DNA of 64,000 nt, taken from assembly GCF_000192575.1 (NCBI RefSeq), contig NZ_GL876932.1, positions 6,822-70,821 on the forward strand. The letters are read 5' to 3'. Source of the DNA: Novosphingobium nitrogenifigens DSM 19370 (GTDB lineage Bacteria > Pseudomonadota > Alphaproteobacteria > Sphingomonadales > Sphingomonadaceae). The position numbers were made by a program, and so were the translations under genes. The notes below the pieces were generated by a model. The model did not search any database, was not told the origin of the DNA, and saw nothing but the letters and a program-made list of their open reading frames with translations. Below are positions 16,689-25,324 of the stretch, piece after piece. Position 1 is the first letter of the stretch. Every line of letters starts with the position of its first letter.

Positions 16689-16741
16689 GGCGCCAGATAG
16701 TCGCCAGCCCGCCCGCCATGCAAGCGGGGCGGAATCACGCA

Positions 16742-18349
16742 TCAGGCGCCGCTTTCCCCGACGGCCTGCCGATGCTGTTCCAGTTCGGCATGAAGCACCG
16801 CGTTGAGGACGTCGGGCAGGATCGGTTTGTTGAGGATGCGACGGCGAGAGCGGTTGAGGCTGCGCATGCGTTCAAAGTCGTGATCGCCGGACAGGACCAC
16901 GCCCGCGATCCTGCGGCCAAAGCGGCGTTCCAGTTCGTCGAACAGGTCGAAACCGTTCATGCGCCCGTCGAGGTGGCAATCGGCGATGAGCAGGTCAGGG
17001 GGCTGGTCGGCAATGCGCGAAATCAGTTCGGCGCCCGATCGCGCCACCAGCACTTTGCAATCCCAGGCGCGCAGGATGCGGACATAGGCATCGGCCACGT
17101 CGGGATCGTTTTCGGCAACCGCCACCCGGCATCCCAGCGGATGGTCGGGGCGCTCGGGCGGCTCGTGCCGCTCTTCGGCTGCGTCGGCGGCAAGGCGGGG
17201 CAAGTCCACCCAGAACACCGATCCATGATCGACCACCGAACGCACCCCGACATTGTGGCGCATCAGCCGGGCCAGTCGCTCGACAATGGCAAGGCCAAGG
17301 CCAAGGCCACGCACCGACCGGTCGCCGACGGCGCTGCCCGCTTGCGTGAATTCCCAAAATATCTGGCGCTGTTGCCCGGTCGGAATGCCGCGCCCGGTGT
17401 CCCACACTTCCAGCCGGATGGTGTCGCCGCGCGGACGCGCCGCGATCAGCACCGATCCGCGTTGCGTGAACTTGAAACTGTTGCTGACCAGATTGCGCAG
17501 GATGCGTTTGATCAGGCGCGGATCGGTGCGGCCGACAAGATCGGTATCCTTGACCACCAGACGCAGCCCGCGTTCCTGCGCCTCTGCAGTGAAATCGTCG
17601 AGCAGCGAGCGGAACAGCGACTGAATTTTTACCGGGCGCATGTCGGCGCGCAAGGCTCCGGCATCGAGGCGGCTGAATTCGAGCAAGTCGTCGAGCAAGT
17701 CCATGCTCGACCCCAGCGAACGGCGGATGCTGGCGATGGTCCCCAGGGCCGCTTCGCTGTCCACTTCCTGTTGCAGATTGCGCAGCAGCAGGGCCATGGC
17801 CTGTAACGGCTGGCGGATATCGTGGCTGGTCGCGGACAGGAATTTCGCGGTGGAGGCGGCGGCGATTTCCGCCCGGTCGCGCGCGGCGGCCAGATCGCGC
17901 GTGCGTTCGGCGACCAGGCGTTCGAGCCGGTCGGCGGCCTCCACCCGTTCGGTGATGTCGGTATGCGTCCCCGCGATCCGCACCGCTTTCCCGGTGGCAT
18001 CGCGCAGGGCCGATCCGCTCGATTGAATCCAGCGCCACCCGCCCGAGCTGTGTTTCAGACGGAATTGGGTACGATAATCGGCCCCCCTGTCAGAGATGAA
18101 TTCGGCAAGCACCGCGCGCACGTTCTCGCGGTCGTCGGGGTGGAGCAGGGCGAAAAAGACGTCGATATGCGCTTCGAGATGATCGGGCGGCAATCCCACC
18201 AGATCCCACCACCGCGCCGAATAAAAGGACTGCCCCGTCGGCACGTCCCAGCCCCAGATCCCGTCATTGGCCTTGAGCGCGACCAGTTCCAGCAACGACC
18301 GCCCGTCGTCGTGAATGTCGGTCCAGAAGTCACTGATTTCACTTGCCAT
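16742..18349 (-). CDS. PAS-containing hybrid histidine kinase
   Basis: 535-aa cytoplasmic hybrid kinase with no membrane segment. Order: PAS/PAC domain (residues about 25-135; HPDDRENVRAVLAEF, WRWIQSSGSALRDATG), coiled coil, HisKA with His176 in SATSHDIRQPLQAM, HATPase (NLVSNSFKF, WDTGRGIP, GLGLGLAIV) and a C-terminal receiver (VAENDPDVADAYVRIL, LLIADCHLDG, ILNKPI). The HDIRQPLQ box is typical of kinases that pair with LuxR-type regulators. ATG 18349 is chosen; GTG 18376 is an alternative. The rutA gene lies 112 bp upstream on the same strand. The LuxR-type regulator at 10662 is a candidate partner (inference). Confidence 0.9.
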   Translation of the reverse strand: MASEISDFWTDIHDDGRSLLELVALKANDGIWGWDVPTGQSFYSARWWDLVGLPPDHLEAHIDVFFALLHPDDRENVRAVLAEFISDRGADYRTQFRLKHSSGGWRWIQSSGSALRDATGKAVRIAGTHTDITERVEAADRLERLVAERTRDLAAARDRAEIAAASTAKFLSATSHDIRQPLQAMALLLRNLQQEVDSEAALGTIASIRRSLGSSMDLLDDLLEFSRLDAGALRADMRPVKIQSLFRSLLDDFTAEAQERGLRLVVKDTDLVGRTDPRLIKRILRNLVSNSFKFTQRGSVLIAARPRGDTIRLEVWDTGRGIPTGQQRQIFWEFTQAGSAVGDRSVRGLGLGLAIVERLARLMRHNVGVRSVVDHGSVFWVDLPRLAADAAEERHEPPERPDHPLGCRVAVAENDPDVADAYVRILRAWDCKVLVARSGAELISRIADQPPDLLIADCHLDGRMNGFDLFDELERRFGRRIAGVVLSGDHDFERMRSLNRSRRRILNKPILPDVLNAVLHAELEQHRQAVGESGA

Positions 18350-18461
18350 CGTGTCCGGCCCCGGTCGTGCATCCACGCCCGGTCATGGACCTTTGCAAGG
18401 CATGAGGGCAAGCGTCAGACGGCGGACAGCCGATAAAGGAAGGCCGTCCGCCGCGCGAGGA

Positions 18462-19544
18462 TCACGCCGTTTCGGCAACCCGCACGCCGGTGCGGGTTTT
18501 CATCAACGGCTGAATACGGGTGCCGAAATCCTCGACGCCCTTGAGGAAGTCGTCGAACGTCAGCAGCACGCCGCCGGTGCCTTCGACTTCGGCCATTTCG
18601 TCGAGCATGGCCGCGACTTTGGCATAAGAGCCGACCAGCGTGCCCATGTTGATGTTCACCGCCGAGGTGGCGTCGCTCATCTGGCGGGTGTTGGTGGTGG
18701 CCGAGACATTGTTGGCCGCCGACTGGTTCGACAGCCACTTGAGCGCTTCCTGATCGGCGCCCGCGCAATAGTTCAGCCACTTGGCTTCGGCGGCTTCGTC
18801 GGTTTCGTCGGCAATAATCATCATCAGGACGAACGTATCGACCTTGCGCCCGGTCTTGGCGGTCGCCTTGGCCAGACGTTCGTTGACGGCGCGGAAGGCG
18901 GTCGGGGTGTTGACGCCCTTGCCGAAACAGAACGTGTAGTCGGCATATTGCGCGGCAAAGGCGAGCCCTTCGTCCGAAGACCCGGCGCAGATGATCTTCA
19001 TGTCCGCCTGCGGCTTGGGGCTGACGCGGCAGTCGGTCATTTCGAAATATTCGCCCTTGAAATCGGACACGCCGGTTTCGAAAAGCTCGCGCAGGATCTG
19101 CGCATATTCGCCGAGCATGTCATAGCGGCGGCCATAGTGTTCGTCGCCCGGCCACATCCCCATCTGGTCGTATTCGGCCTTTTGCCAACCGGTGACGAGA
19201 TTGAGCCCGAAACGCCCGTGGCTGATGGAATCGATGGTCGAGGCCATGCGCGCGACGATGGCGGGCGGCATGACCAGCGTGGCGGCGGTCGCATAGACTT
19301 TCACCCGCTCGGTCACGGCGGCGAGCCCGGCCATCAGCGTGAAGCTTTCCAGATTGTGTTCCCAGAACTGGGTCTTGCCGCCGAAACCGCGCAGCTTGAT
19401 CATCGTCAGGATGAAATCGAACCCGTACTTTTCCGCCTTGAGCGCGATCTCCTTGTTGAGATCGAACGAGGGCATGTACTGCGGCGCCGTTTCCGAGATC
19501 AGCCAGCCATTGTTGCCGATGGGCAAGAAAACACCGATTTCCAT
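18462..19544 (-). CDS. rutA: RutA, pyrimidine monooxygenase (luciferase-like)
   Basis: 360-aa flavin-dependent luciferase-like monooxygenase that opens the uracil (and thymine) ring between N3 and C4 in the Rut pathway. It is near-identical to E. coli RutA over [82 protein letters not shown] and [23 protein letters not shown] 19544 (MEIGVFLP) has an AGGAGA Shine-Dalgarno and matches the family start; the longer frame to 19610 is rejected. Unusually it is separated by about 12 kb from rutB, rutC and rutD. A flavin reductase (RutF) would be needed and is not in the window. Confidence 0.96.
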   Translation of the reverse strand: MEIGVFLPIGNNGWLISETAPQYMPSFDLNKEIALKAEKYGFDFILTMIKLRGFGGKTQFWEHNLESFTLMAGLAAVTERVKVYATAATLVMPPAIVARMASTIDSISHGRFGLNLVTGWQKAEYDQMGMWPGDEHYGRRYDMLGEYAQILRELFETGVSDFKGEYFEMTDCRVSPKPQADMKIICAGSSDEGLAFAAQYADYTFCFGKGVNTPTAFRAVNERLAKATAKTGRKVDTFVLMMIIADETDEAAEAKWLNYCAGADQEALKWLSNQSAANNVSATTNTRQMSDATSAVNINMGTLVGSYAKVAAMLDEMAEVEGTGGVLLTFDDFLKGVEDFGTRIQPLMKTRTGVRVAETA

Positions 19545-19927
19545 TTCAAGTCTCCTGATCCGGCGGAATCGTTCGTCACAGGCGGAAATGGTCGCGGATC
19601 GCGGGTGCATAGACCCGAGCGCATGGCCACCGATGGTGCCTGCGCGTGGACGTTCCGATCAATCCCCGTTCTGTTTTGAACGCCTGTGCGGAACCGCTTG
19701 CACGACCTCCGCCCGGCACCGGCATGACGATGCGCCGGTTGCCCTTTGCTATGGCAATTCGCCCGTCGGCGGAAAGGCGGTCAATAAGGCTAGGTCGATG
19801 GTTTAGGCGGCAGGCTGAAATCCGTTGGCAGGGTTTTGGGCCGCTGATAAAGGGAAGCCACCGGGACCAAGCAACCTCCCGATCAGGCTCTTCGCCCAAG
19901 TGTTGCCTTGAACGTCCGGTTCCCCGG
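19545..19927. other. Divergent intergenic region between rutA and chrA
   Basis: About 383 bp that should hold the promoters of rutA (minus) and chrA (plus). I looked for the RutR operator type TTGACCA-nn-TGGTCAA and found only isolated half-sites such as GGTCAA near 19777. No gene is supported; the 19576-20010 minus-strand frame is a shadow. Confidence 0.5.
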
Positions 19928-21256
19928 ATGATGAGAGTGCGAAGAGTGACAGAGACCCCTGTTTGCAGCTTTGGCGAACTTGCGCGAGCGTTCGCCCGTA
20001 TCGGATGCATGAGTTTCGGCGGCCCCGTCGGCCAGATCGCGTTGATGCACCGCGAGCTGGTCGAGGAACGCGGATGGATCGATGAACAGCAATTCCTGCA
20101 CGCGCTGAATTTCTGTCACCTTCTGCCCGGACCCGAGGCGACGCAGCTGTCGATCTGGGTCGGATGGAAGCTCCATGGGGTGAAAGGGGGCGTCGCGGCG
20201 GGGCTGCTGTTCATCATTCCCGGCGTGCTTGTCATTCTGGGCTTTTCGATCTTTTACGGGATCGCGGCGAAACTCGGTTGGTTCATGGCGGCGTTCGCCG
20301 GGATCAAGGCCGCCGTGCTCGCGCTTGTCGTGCAGGCGATGCTGCGGGTGGCGGGTCGTGCGCTCGGCACGCCGTTCAAGAAAGCGGTGGCGGTGGCGTC
20401 CTTTGTCGCCTTGTTCCTGTTCGACCTGCCGTTCCCGCTGGTCGTGCTGGGGGCAGGGGCGCTCGGTGCGCTGGTCGAGGCGAAGCGGCCGCAATGGCTG
20501 CGCCTGCCGCCGATGCCTGAACCCGACATCGCCTCGCCCCGACCATGGGGAGCCTCAGCCAAGGCAGTGCTGATCGGTGGGGCGCTTTGGGCCGCGCCGA
20601 TTGTCCTTATCCGCGCCACGCTGGGGCCCAAGCATGTCCTGTCGGAACTGGGCAGTTATTTCTCGCAACTGGCCGTAGTCTCGTTCGGCGGAGCCTACGC
20701 CGTCCTCGCGTCCATGGCACAGCAGGCGGTCGAGCACTTCGGTTGGCTGACCGCCGGGGAAATGGCCGATGGGCTGGGGCTTGCCGAAACGACGCCGGGA
20801 CCGTTGATCATGGTCACGCAGTTCGTCGGCTATCTCGCAGGCTCGCGCGCACCCGCGCCGTTCACGCCGCTGGTGGCGGGTACGCTCGGGGCGCTCGTGA
20901 CCACCTGGGTCACGTTTGCGCCGTGCTTCCTGTGGATTTTTACGTTCGCCCCGTGGCTGGAACGACTGGAAGGGGCGCGGCGGCTGAAAGGCGGGCTGGC
21001 CACGTTGACCGCCGCCATTGTCGGGGTCATTGCCAACCTGTCGCTGTGGTTTGCGATCCATGTCCTGTTCGCGCGGAACGTGGATCGATCGTTCGGGCCG
21101 GTGCATCTGCTGACACCGGTTCCCCAAAGCCTCGACTGGCACGCGGCGCTGCTGGCCGCCTTGTCCGCATTCCTGATTTTCAGGCTGCGGTGGAATGTGA
21201 TCGGGGTTCTGGGCCTTGGCGCCGTGGTCGGCGTCGTTCTGGGCGCCGTTGGGTAA
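19928..21256 (+). CDS. chrA: Chromate transporter ChrA, two-domain
   Basis: 442-aa inner-membrane protein of the long CHR family, which exports chromate. Two homologous CHR halves are visible: the first with MSFGGPVGQIALMHRELVEE, FCHLLPGPEATQLSIWVGW and the second with VVSFGGAYAVLASMAQQAVE, GLGLAETTPGPLIMVTQFVG. About ten hydrophobic segments. I start at ATG 19928 (next ATG 19931, or the GTG at VTETP are alternatives); the frame reaches 19646 but the added part has no family character. No chrB or other chromate gene is near. Confidence 0.92.
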   Translation: MMRVRRVTETPVCSFGELARAFARIGCMSFGGPVGQIALMHRELVEERGWIDEQQFLHALNFCHLLPGPEATQLSIWVGWKLHGVKGGVAAGLLFIIPGVLVILGFSIFYGIAAKLGWFMAAFAGIKAAVLALVVQAMLRVAGRALGTPFKKAVAVASFVALFLFDLPFPLVVLGAGALGALVEAKRPQWLRLPPMPEPDIASPRPWGASAKAVLIGGALWAAPIVLIRATLGPKHVLSELGSYFSQLAVVSFGGAYAVLASMAQQAVEHFGWLTAGEMADGLGLAETTPGPLIMVTQFVGYLAGSRAPAPFTPLVAGTLGALVTTWVTFAPCFLWIFTFAPWLERLEGARRLKGGLATLTAAIVGVIANLSLWFAIHVLFARNVDRSFGPVHLLTPVPQSLDWHAALLAALSAFLIFRLRWNVIGVLGLGAVVGVVLGAVG

Positions 21257-21273
21257 CGAGGGCCGGGTAAGGG

Positions 21274-21298
21274 GGCGACCGGACCAGAGCCGGTCGCC
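21274..21298. terminator. Bidirectional terminator hairpin between chrA and the PhnA-like gene
   Basis: GGCGACCGG (21274-21282) pairs perfectly with CCGGTCGCC (21290-21298), loop ACCAGAG. It sits between two convergent genes (stops at 21256 and 21304). Only two T residues follow on the plus strand, so efficiency is uncertain, but placement and stem are good. Confidence 0.65.
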
Positions 21299-21303
21299 TT
21301 GCC

Positions 21304-21612
21304 TCAATGCTTGCGGACGAATTCCGCGCGCAGGACGAGGCCCTTGATGCCTTCATAGCGGCAGTCGATTTCCTGCGGGTCGCCGGTCAGGCGGATCGAC
21401 TTGATGACGGTGCCCTTGCGCAAGGTCTGCCCGGCGCCTTTGACTTTCAGATCCTTGATCGTGATCACGCTGTCGCCGTCGGCGAGCACGTTTCCGGCGG
21501 AATCACGCACTTCGACCGCATCGGCCGCAGCCGCACGCGCCGCCGCTTCGCCCGCGGGCAGCCATTCGCCGCTGGCTTCGTCGTAGACATATTCTTCGTT
21601 TATATCACTCAT
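21304..21612 (-). CDS. PhnA-domain protein without the N-terminal zinc ribbon
   Basis: 102-aa protein whose C-terminal 60 residues match the PhnA/YjdM domain: VRDSAGNVLADGDSVITIKD, LKVKGAGQTLRKGTVIKSIR, IDCRYEGIKGLVLRAEFV. Classical PhnA proteins begin with a CPxC zinc ribbon; here the N-terminus MSDINEEYVYDEASGEWLP has no cysteine and retains only the linker-like SGEW. The domain has no established enzymatic role despite the old link to phosphonate use. ATG 21612 is chosen over the longer frame to 21678. No phn genes are near. Confidence 0.8.
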   Translation of the reverse strand: MSDINEEYVYDEASGEWLPAGEAAARAAAADAVEVRDSAGNVLADGDSVITIKDLKVKGAGQTLRKGTVIKSIRLTGDPQEIDCRYEGIKGLVLRAEFVRKH

Positions 21613-22158
21613 GTTCTCGCCCTGTGCCTGTCGTGTTCCGGGCCCCATAGGACAAACTCCGGAAAAATGCGAGTCCATGGGACTGTTTCACGACTACGCG
21701 AGGATTGATAATATTTGTTATGTTAAATCGCGAATTCGCCGGGAACTCGGACATCGCTTCCATGCCATGTCTATGACATTGCCGGAAAATCTTTTCGCGG
21801 GTCCATCGCAAAGATTGGGAAAACACCACCCCCGCCATGCGCGGCAGAGCGTAAGCGGGGCGTTGCGGGATTCACTTTCGATTTACCGGTCGGGTTTTTG
21901 GGGCCCAGCCATCCAGGCTTTTCGGATCAGGTGAAAAGTCAACGAAATTGGCGAGTCTGCGGCGATCAGCGTGGTGAACGGCATCGGTTAAGATCGTTGA
22001 AACAGGCGATATTTCATCATTGAATCAATCTGGTGATCGGCCCCGTTCCCTTTGCGGCGGTGCATTGCGATGCGCGGAAAACACGTAAAATCCCCGCAGC
22101 AAATTATCAGCCGGGATTGTGCGATGCGGCATCATAACAATTCACCAGGTCGGCCCGC
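21613..22158. other. Gene-free stretch upstream of the chemotaxis operon
   Basis: 546 bp with no supportable gene. It includes an AT-rich patch at about 21706-21730 and must contain the chemotaxis-operon promoter and the PhnA-like gene's promoter. I could not identify a convincing -35/-10 pair or a flagellar sigma-28 site. The 21605-21838 frame has no recognisable product. Confidence 0.5.
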
Positions 22159-22470
22159 ATGTCCATTTCCGTATCCTTTGGCGATCGCGTTTCGCTGCAA
22201 ACCATCACCCCTCTCTGGCAGTCGTTTTGCGACGCCTTTGCCCGCGATGACGACGAGATCGTCATAGACGCATCCGAGTTCGTCGACGGGGATTTCAGCG
22301 CGATCCAGCTGCTTGTTGCCGCCCGCGCACAGGCCCGGCGCATGGAGCGCCCGATCCGTCTCGCCCATCCGGCCAATCCGGCGCTGGCCGCCCTGCTCGG
22401 CCGCGCCGGGTTCGCCCCTTCGTCCCCCGAAGACGTCGATTTCTGGTTTCATGGAGTACTTCCCGCATGA
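22159..22470 (+). CDS. STAS-domain protein, first gene of the chemotaxis operon
   Basis: 103-aa protein with the STAS fold (anti-sigma antagonist type): VSLQTITPLWQSFCDAF, IVIDASEFVDGDFSAIQLLV, and a C-terminal helix LAALLGRAGF. The usual phosphorylatable Ser of SpoIIAA (DxSxVxFxDSxGL) corresponds to DASEFVDGDFSAIQ, where a Ser is kept in the second motif. STAS proteins head several bacterial chemotaxis operons, where they may be phosphorylated or scaffold signalling. The stop overlaps the cheY start by ATGA. Confidence 0.85.
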   Translation: MSISVSFGDRVSLQTITPLWQSFCDAFARDDDEIVIDASEFVDGDFSAIQLLVAARAQARRMERPIRLAHPANPALAALLGRAGFAPSSPEDVDFWFHGVLPA

Positions 22471-22835
22471 GCGCCTCGATCCTCACCGTCGATGATTCCC
22501 CCAGCCTGCGCATGGCCGTTCGCATCGCGCTGACCGGTGCGGGCTATGCCGTGACCGAGGCGGGCGACGGCACCGAAGGGCTGGCCAAGGCGGGCGCCGA
22601 GCGCTTCGACCTTATCATCACCGACCTCAACATGCCGCGCATGGACGGGCTGACAATGATCCGCGAACTGCGCAAGTCGCCGACCAACACCGGCGTCCCG
22701 ATCATCTTCCTCACCACCGAAAGCGAGGACGGGCTCAAGGCGCAGGCCAAGGCCGCCGGGGCGACCGGATGGCTGGTGAAGCCCTTCAATGCCGACCAGC
22801 TGGTAAAGATCGCGCGCAAGGTGCTGGGCCGTTGA
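22467..22835 (+). CDS. cheY: CheY-type single-domain response regulator
   Basis: 122-aa stand-alone receiver. The acidic pair Asp9/Asp10 (ILTVDDSPSL), phosphoacceptor Asp53 (IITDLNMPRMDG), the Thr of FLTTES and Lys of LVKPFN are all present. No output domain, so it acts by protein contact, probably at the flagellar motor or as a phosphate sink. It overlaps the STAS gene (ATGA at 22467-22470) and the TTG start of cheA (TTGA at 22832-22835). Confidence 0.95.
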   Translation: MSASILTVDDSPSLRMAVRIALTGAGYAVTEAGDGTEGLAKAGAERFDLIITDLNMPRMDGLTMIRELRKSPTNTGVPIIFLTTESEDGLKAQAKAAGATGWLVKPFNADQLVKIARKVLGR

Positions 22836-24820
22836 GCGGGAACGATCCCGTCGCCGCTTTCCGGGTAGAAGCGGCCGACTTGCTCGAACAGGTCGAACAG
22901 GCCCTGCTCGACCTGTCGAGCGATCCGGGCAATCGCCCGCTCGTCGACGAAGTCTTTCGCGGGCTGCACACGCTCAAGGGCTCGGGCGCCATGTTCGGTT
23001 TCGACGCTCTGGCCGGGTTCACCCATCATTGCGAAACCGCGTTTGACCGCGTGCGCAAGGGCAAGGCGACAGCGACGCGACGCCTGATCGAAGTGATCCT
23101 GTCGGCCCGCGATCACATGCAGGCATTGATCGATGCGGGCAGCGATGCCGATGCAGCATTGATCGATGCCGGAACCGGCATTCTTGCCGATCTGGAACAG
23201 GCCGTGAGCGAAGGCGAAGGCACACCCGCTGTCGCGCCTTCGCCCGGCAAGGGCTGGCGCCTGACGTTCAAGCTGCCTCCCGGCGCCATGGCCAACGGCA
23301 CCAATCCCCTGCCCCTGCTCGACGAACTGCGCGATCTGGGTCAGTGCACGATCACGGCCCGTCTCGACGACATGCCCACGCTCGACGAACTGGTCCCGAC
23401 CGAATGCTACGTCTTCTGGGACGTGGAACTGATCGGGGATGTCGGGCGCGAAGACATCGAGGATGTCTTCATCTTCGTCATCGACGACATGGAACTCGCG
23501 ATCGCACCGCTCGATACGCCCGACGAAGCAGCGCCGGTGGAGGACGATGTCGAGGATATGCCCGAGCCTGCCGCCGCCGCATCGGCGGGGCGCGCGGCCA
23601 AGTCCGCGCCCGGTCAGGAAAGCGTGCGCGTTCAGGCCGAACGGCTTGACGAATTGATGAACCGCGTGGGCGAACTGGTCATCGCGCAAAGCCGCCTCGA
23701 CCAGCTTTCCGCCGGAAAGGGCGTGGTCGACGCGGGAACCCTGCGCGCGGTATCCGAGGACATTCAGCGCCTTTCGGCCGAATTGCGCGACACCACCATG
23801 GCGCTGCGGATGATGCCGGTGTCGAACCTTTTCGCGCGGTTCCGTCGTCTGATCCACGATCTTGCCCACGAAACCGGCAAGACGATCGAACTCGTGACCG
23901 AGGGCGAAGCGACCGAAGTCGACAAGACCGTGATCGAGCGGCTGGCCGACCCGATGATCCACATTATCCGCAACAGTTGCGACCATGGCCTTGAAACCGG
24001 GGACGATCGCGTGCTGGCGGGAAAATCGGCGGCGGGACGCATCACCCTGTCGGCGCGACAGGCGGGCGGCGAAGTGTTGATCGCGATCACCGACGACGGG
24101 CGCGGGATCAACCGCGCGCGTGTCCGGGCCAAGGCCGAAGCGCAAGGCCTGATCGAGCCGGGCCAAACGGTCAGCGACAACGATCTGCTTCACACGATCT
24201 TTGCGCCCGGTTTCTCGACGGCGGCGGCGATCACCAACCTGTCGGGGCGAGGCGTCGGCATGGACGTCGTCAAGCGCAGCATCGAAAGCCTGCGCGGGAC
24301 GATCGACATCGACAGTGTCGAAGGCTCGGGCACGACGATGACGCTCCATCTGCCGCTAACCCTGGCAATCATCGAATGCATGCTCGTGCGCGTGGGCGAC
24401 GGTCGCTATGCGATCCCGCTTTCGGCGGTCGAGGAATGCCTCGAACTGCCCGCGTCCGAAGTTCCGGCAACAGCGCGGCGCAATTTCCTCGACGTGCGCG
24501 GCGAACTGGTTCCCTATCTGCGCCTGCGCGACAGCTTTGCCAGCACCCATCCGCCCGACCTGTTCCAGAAAGTCGTGATCGTGGGACAGGGACGCGGCCG
24601 GGTCGGACTCGTCGTCGACCAGATCATCGGCAATACCCAGACCGTCATCAAGTCGCTGTCGCGCTTCCACGCCGGGCTCGGCTCGTTTTCGGGCGCGACC
24701 ATTCTGGGCGACGGCACGGTTGCGCTGATCCTCGACATCGCCAGCCTGATCGCCGGGGCGCAGAAATCCCAACGGTCGCTGAGCGGACGTCACCATGACC
24801 ATGCGGGAGAAGCGGCATGA
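22832..24820 (+). CDS. cheA: CheA chemotaxis histidine kinase
   Basis: 662-aa kinase if started at TTG 22832, which overlaps the cheY stop and follows an AAGGTG site; the longer frame inside cheY is rejected. Domains: HPt with His46 (VFRGLHTLKGSGAMFGF), a P2-like and acidic linker (about 220-260), dimerisation and HATPase (HIIRNSCDHGLETGDD, ITDDGRGINRARV, GRGVGMDVVK), then a CheW-like domain from about residue 510 (RVGDGRYAIPLSAVEECL). It phosphorylates CheY and CheB on receptor signals. Stop overlaps cheW by ATGA (24817-24820). All catalytic motifs are intact. Confidence 0.97.
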   Translation: MSGNDPVAAFRVEAADLLEQVEQALLDLSSDPGNRPLVDEVFRGLHTLKGSGAMFGFDALAGFTHHCETAFDRVRKGKATATRRLIEVILSARDHMQALIDAGSDADAALIDAGTGILADLEQAVSEGEGTPAVAPSPGKGWRLTFKLPPGAMANGTNPLPLLDELRDLGQCTITARLDDMPTLDELVPTECYVFWDVELIGDVGREDIEDVFIFVIDDMELAIAPLDTPDEAAPVEDDVEDMPEPAAAASAGRAAKSAPGQESVRVQAERLDELMNRVGELVIAQSRLDQLSAGKGVVDAGTLRAVSEDIQRLSAELRDTTMALRMMPVSNLFARFRRLIHDLAHETGKTIELVTEGEATEVDKTVIERLADPMIHIIRNSCDHGLETGDDRVLAGKSAAGRITLSARQAGGEVLIAITDDGRGINRARVRAKAEAQGLIEPGQTVSDNDLLHTIFAPGFSTAAAITNLSGRGVGMDVVKRSIESLRGTIDIDSVEGSGTTMTLHLPLTLAIIECMLVRVGDGRYAIPLSAVEECLELPASEVPATARRNFLDVRGELVPYLRLRDSFASTHPPDLFQKVVIVGQGRGRVGLVVDQIIGNTQTVIKSLSRFHAGLGSFSGATILGDGTVALILDIASLIAGAQKSQRSLSGRHHDHAGEAA

Positions 24821-25281
24821 TCCTGCCCGAACGCGTGCTCACCTTCACGCTCGGCGGCGAAGGCTTTGCCATCGATGCCCAGTGCGTGCGCGAAATCCTC
24901 GAAGTCCCGGCGATCACACGCGTGCCGGGCGCCCCGCCCTTTGCCGACGGCCTCGTCAACGTGCGCGGCGCGATCGTTCCGCTTGCCGATCTGAGCGTTG
25001 CGTTCGACCTCGAACGCACATGCCCCGATCACGAGGATACGCGCGTCATCGTCATCGAGACTCTTGTCGCCGACGAGCCCGCAACGATCGGGATCCTTGC
25101 CGAAAAGGTCAACAATGTCATCGCGATGGACGGCGTCACGGTCGAGGCCGCCCCACCCGTCGGGATGAAATGGCGCAGCGATTTCATCACCGGGATCGCC
25201 CGCCGCGACGGCCGTTTCGTGATCCTGCCCGATCTCGCGCGGATTCTTGCCGAACATCTTGCCCAGTCCGCTCACGCGTGA
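24817..25281 (+). CDS. cheW: CheW adaptor protein (first copy)
   Basis: 154-aa SH3-like adaptor coupling receptors to Che[54 protein letters not shown] and [20 protein letters not shown]. Overlaps the cheA stop by 4 bp. A second cheW follows the receptor gene at 27127, so the operon makes two different adaptors. Confidence 0.95.
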   Translation: MILPERVLTFTLGGEGFAIDAQCVREILEVPAITRVPGAPPFADGLVNVRGAIVPLADLSVAFDLERTCPDHEDTRVIVIETLVADEPATIGILAEKVNNVIAMDGVTVEAAPPVGMKWRSDFITGIARRDGRFVILPDLARILAEHLAQSAHA

Positions 25282-25324
25282 CCGGTCCCATCCCTTTCAC
25301 ACATCTGCCCGGAGGGCGTCCCTC

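Noticed and set aside
19545..19927. RutR operator upstream of rutA
   Set aside because: Only single half-sites (GGTCAA), no TTGACCA/TGGTCAA pair.
21605..21838. 77-aa minus-strand frame upstream of the PhnA-like gene
   Set aside because: Overlaps the start region of that gene and shows no coding character.
22544..24349. 601-aa minus-strand frame opposite cheA
   Set aside because: Composition rich in Arg, His, Gly, no domain; cheA on the other strand is certain.
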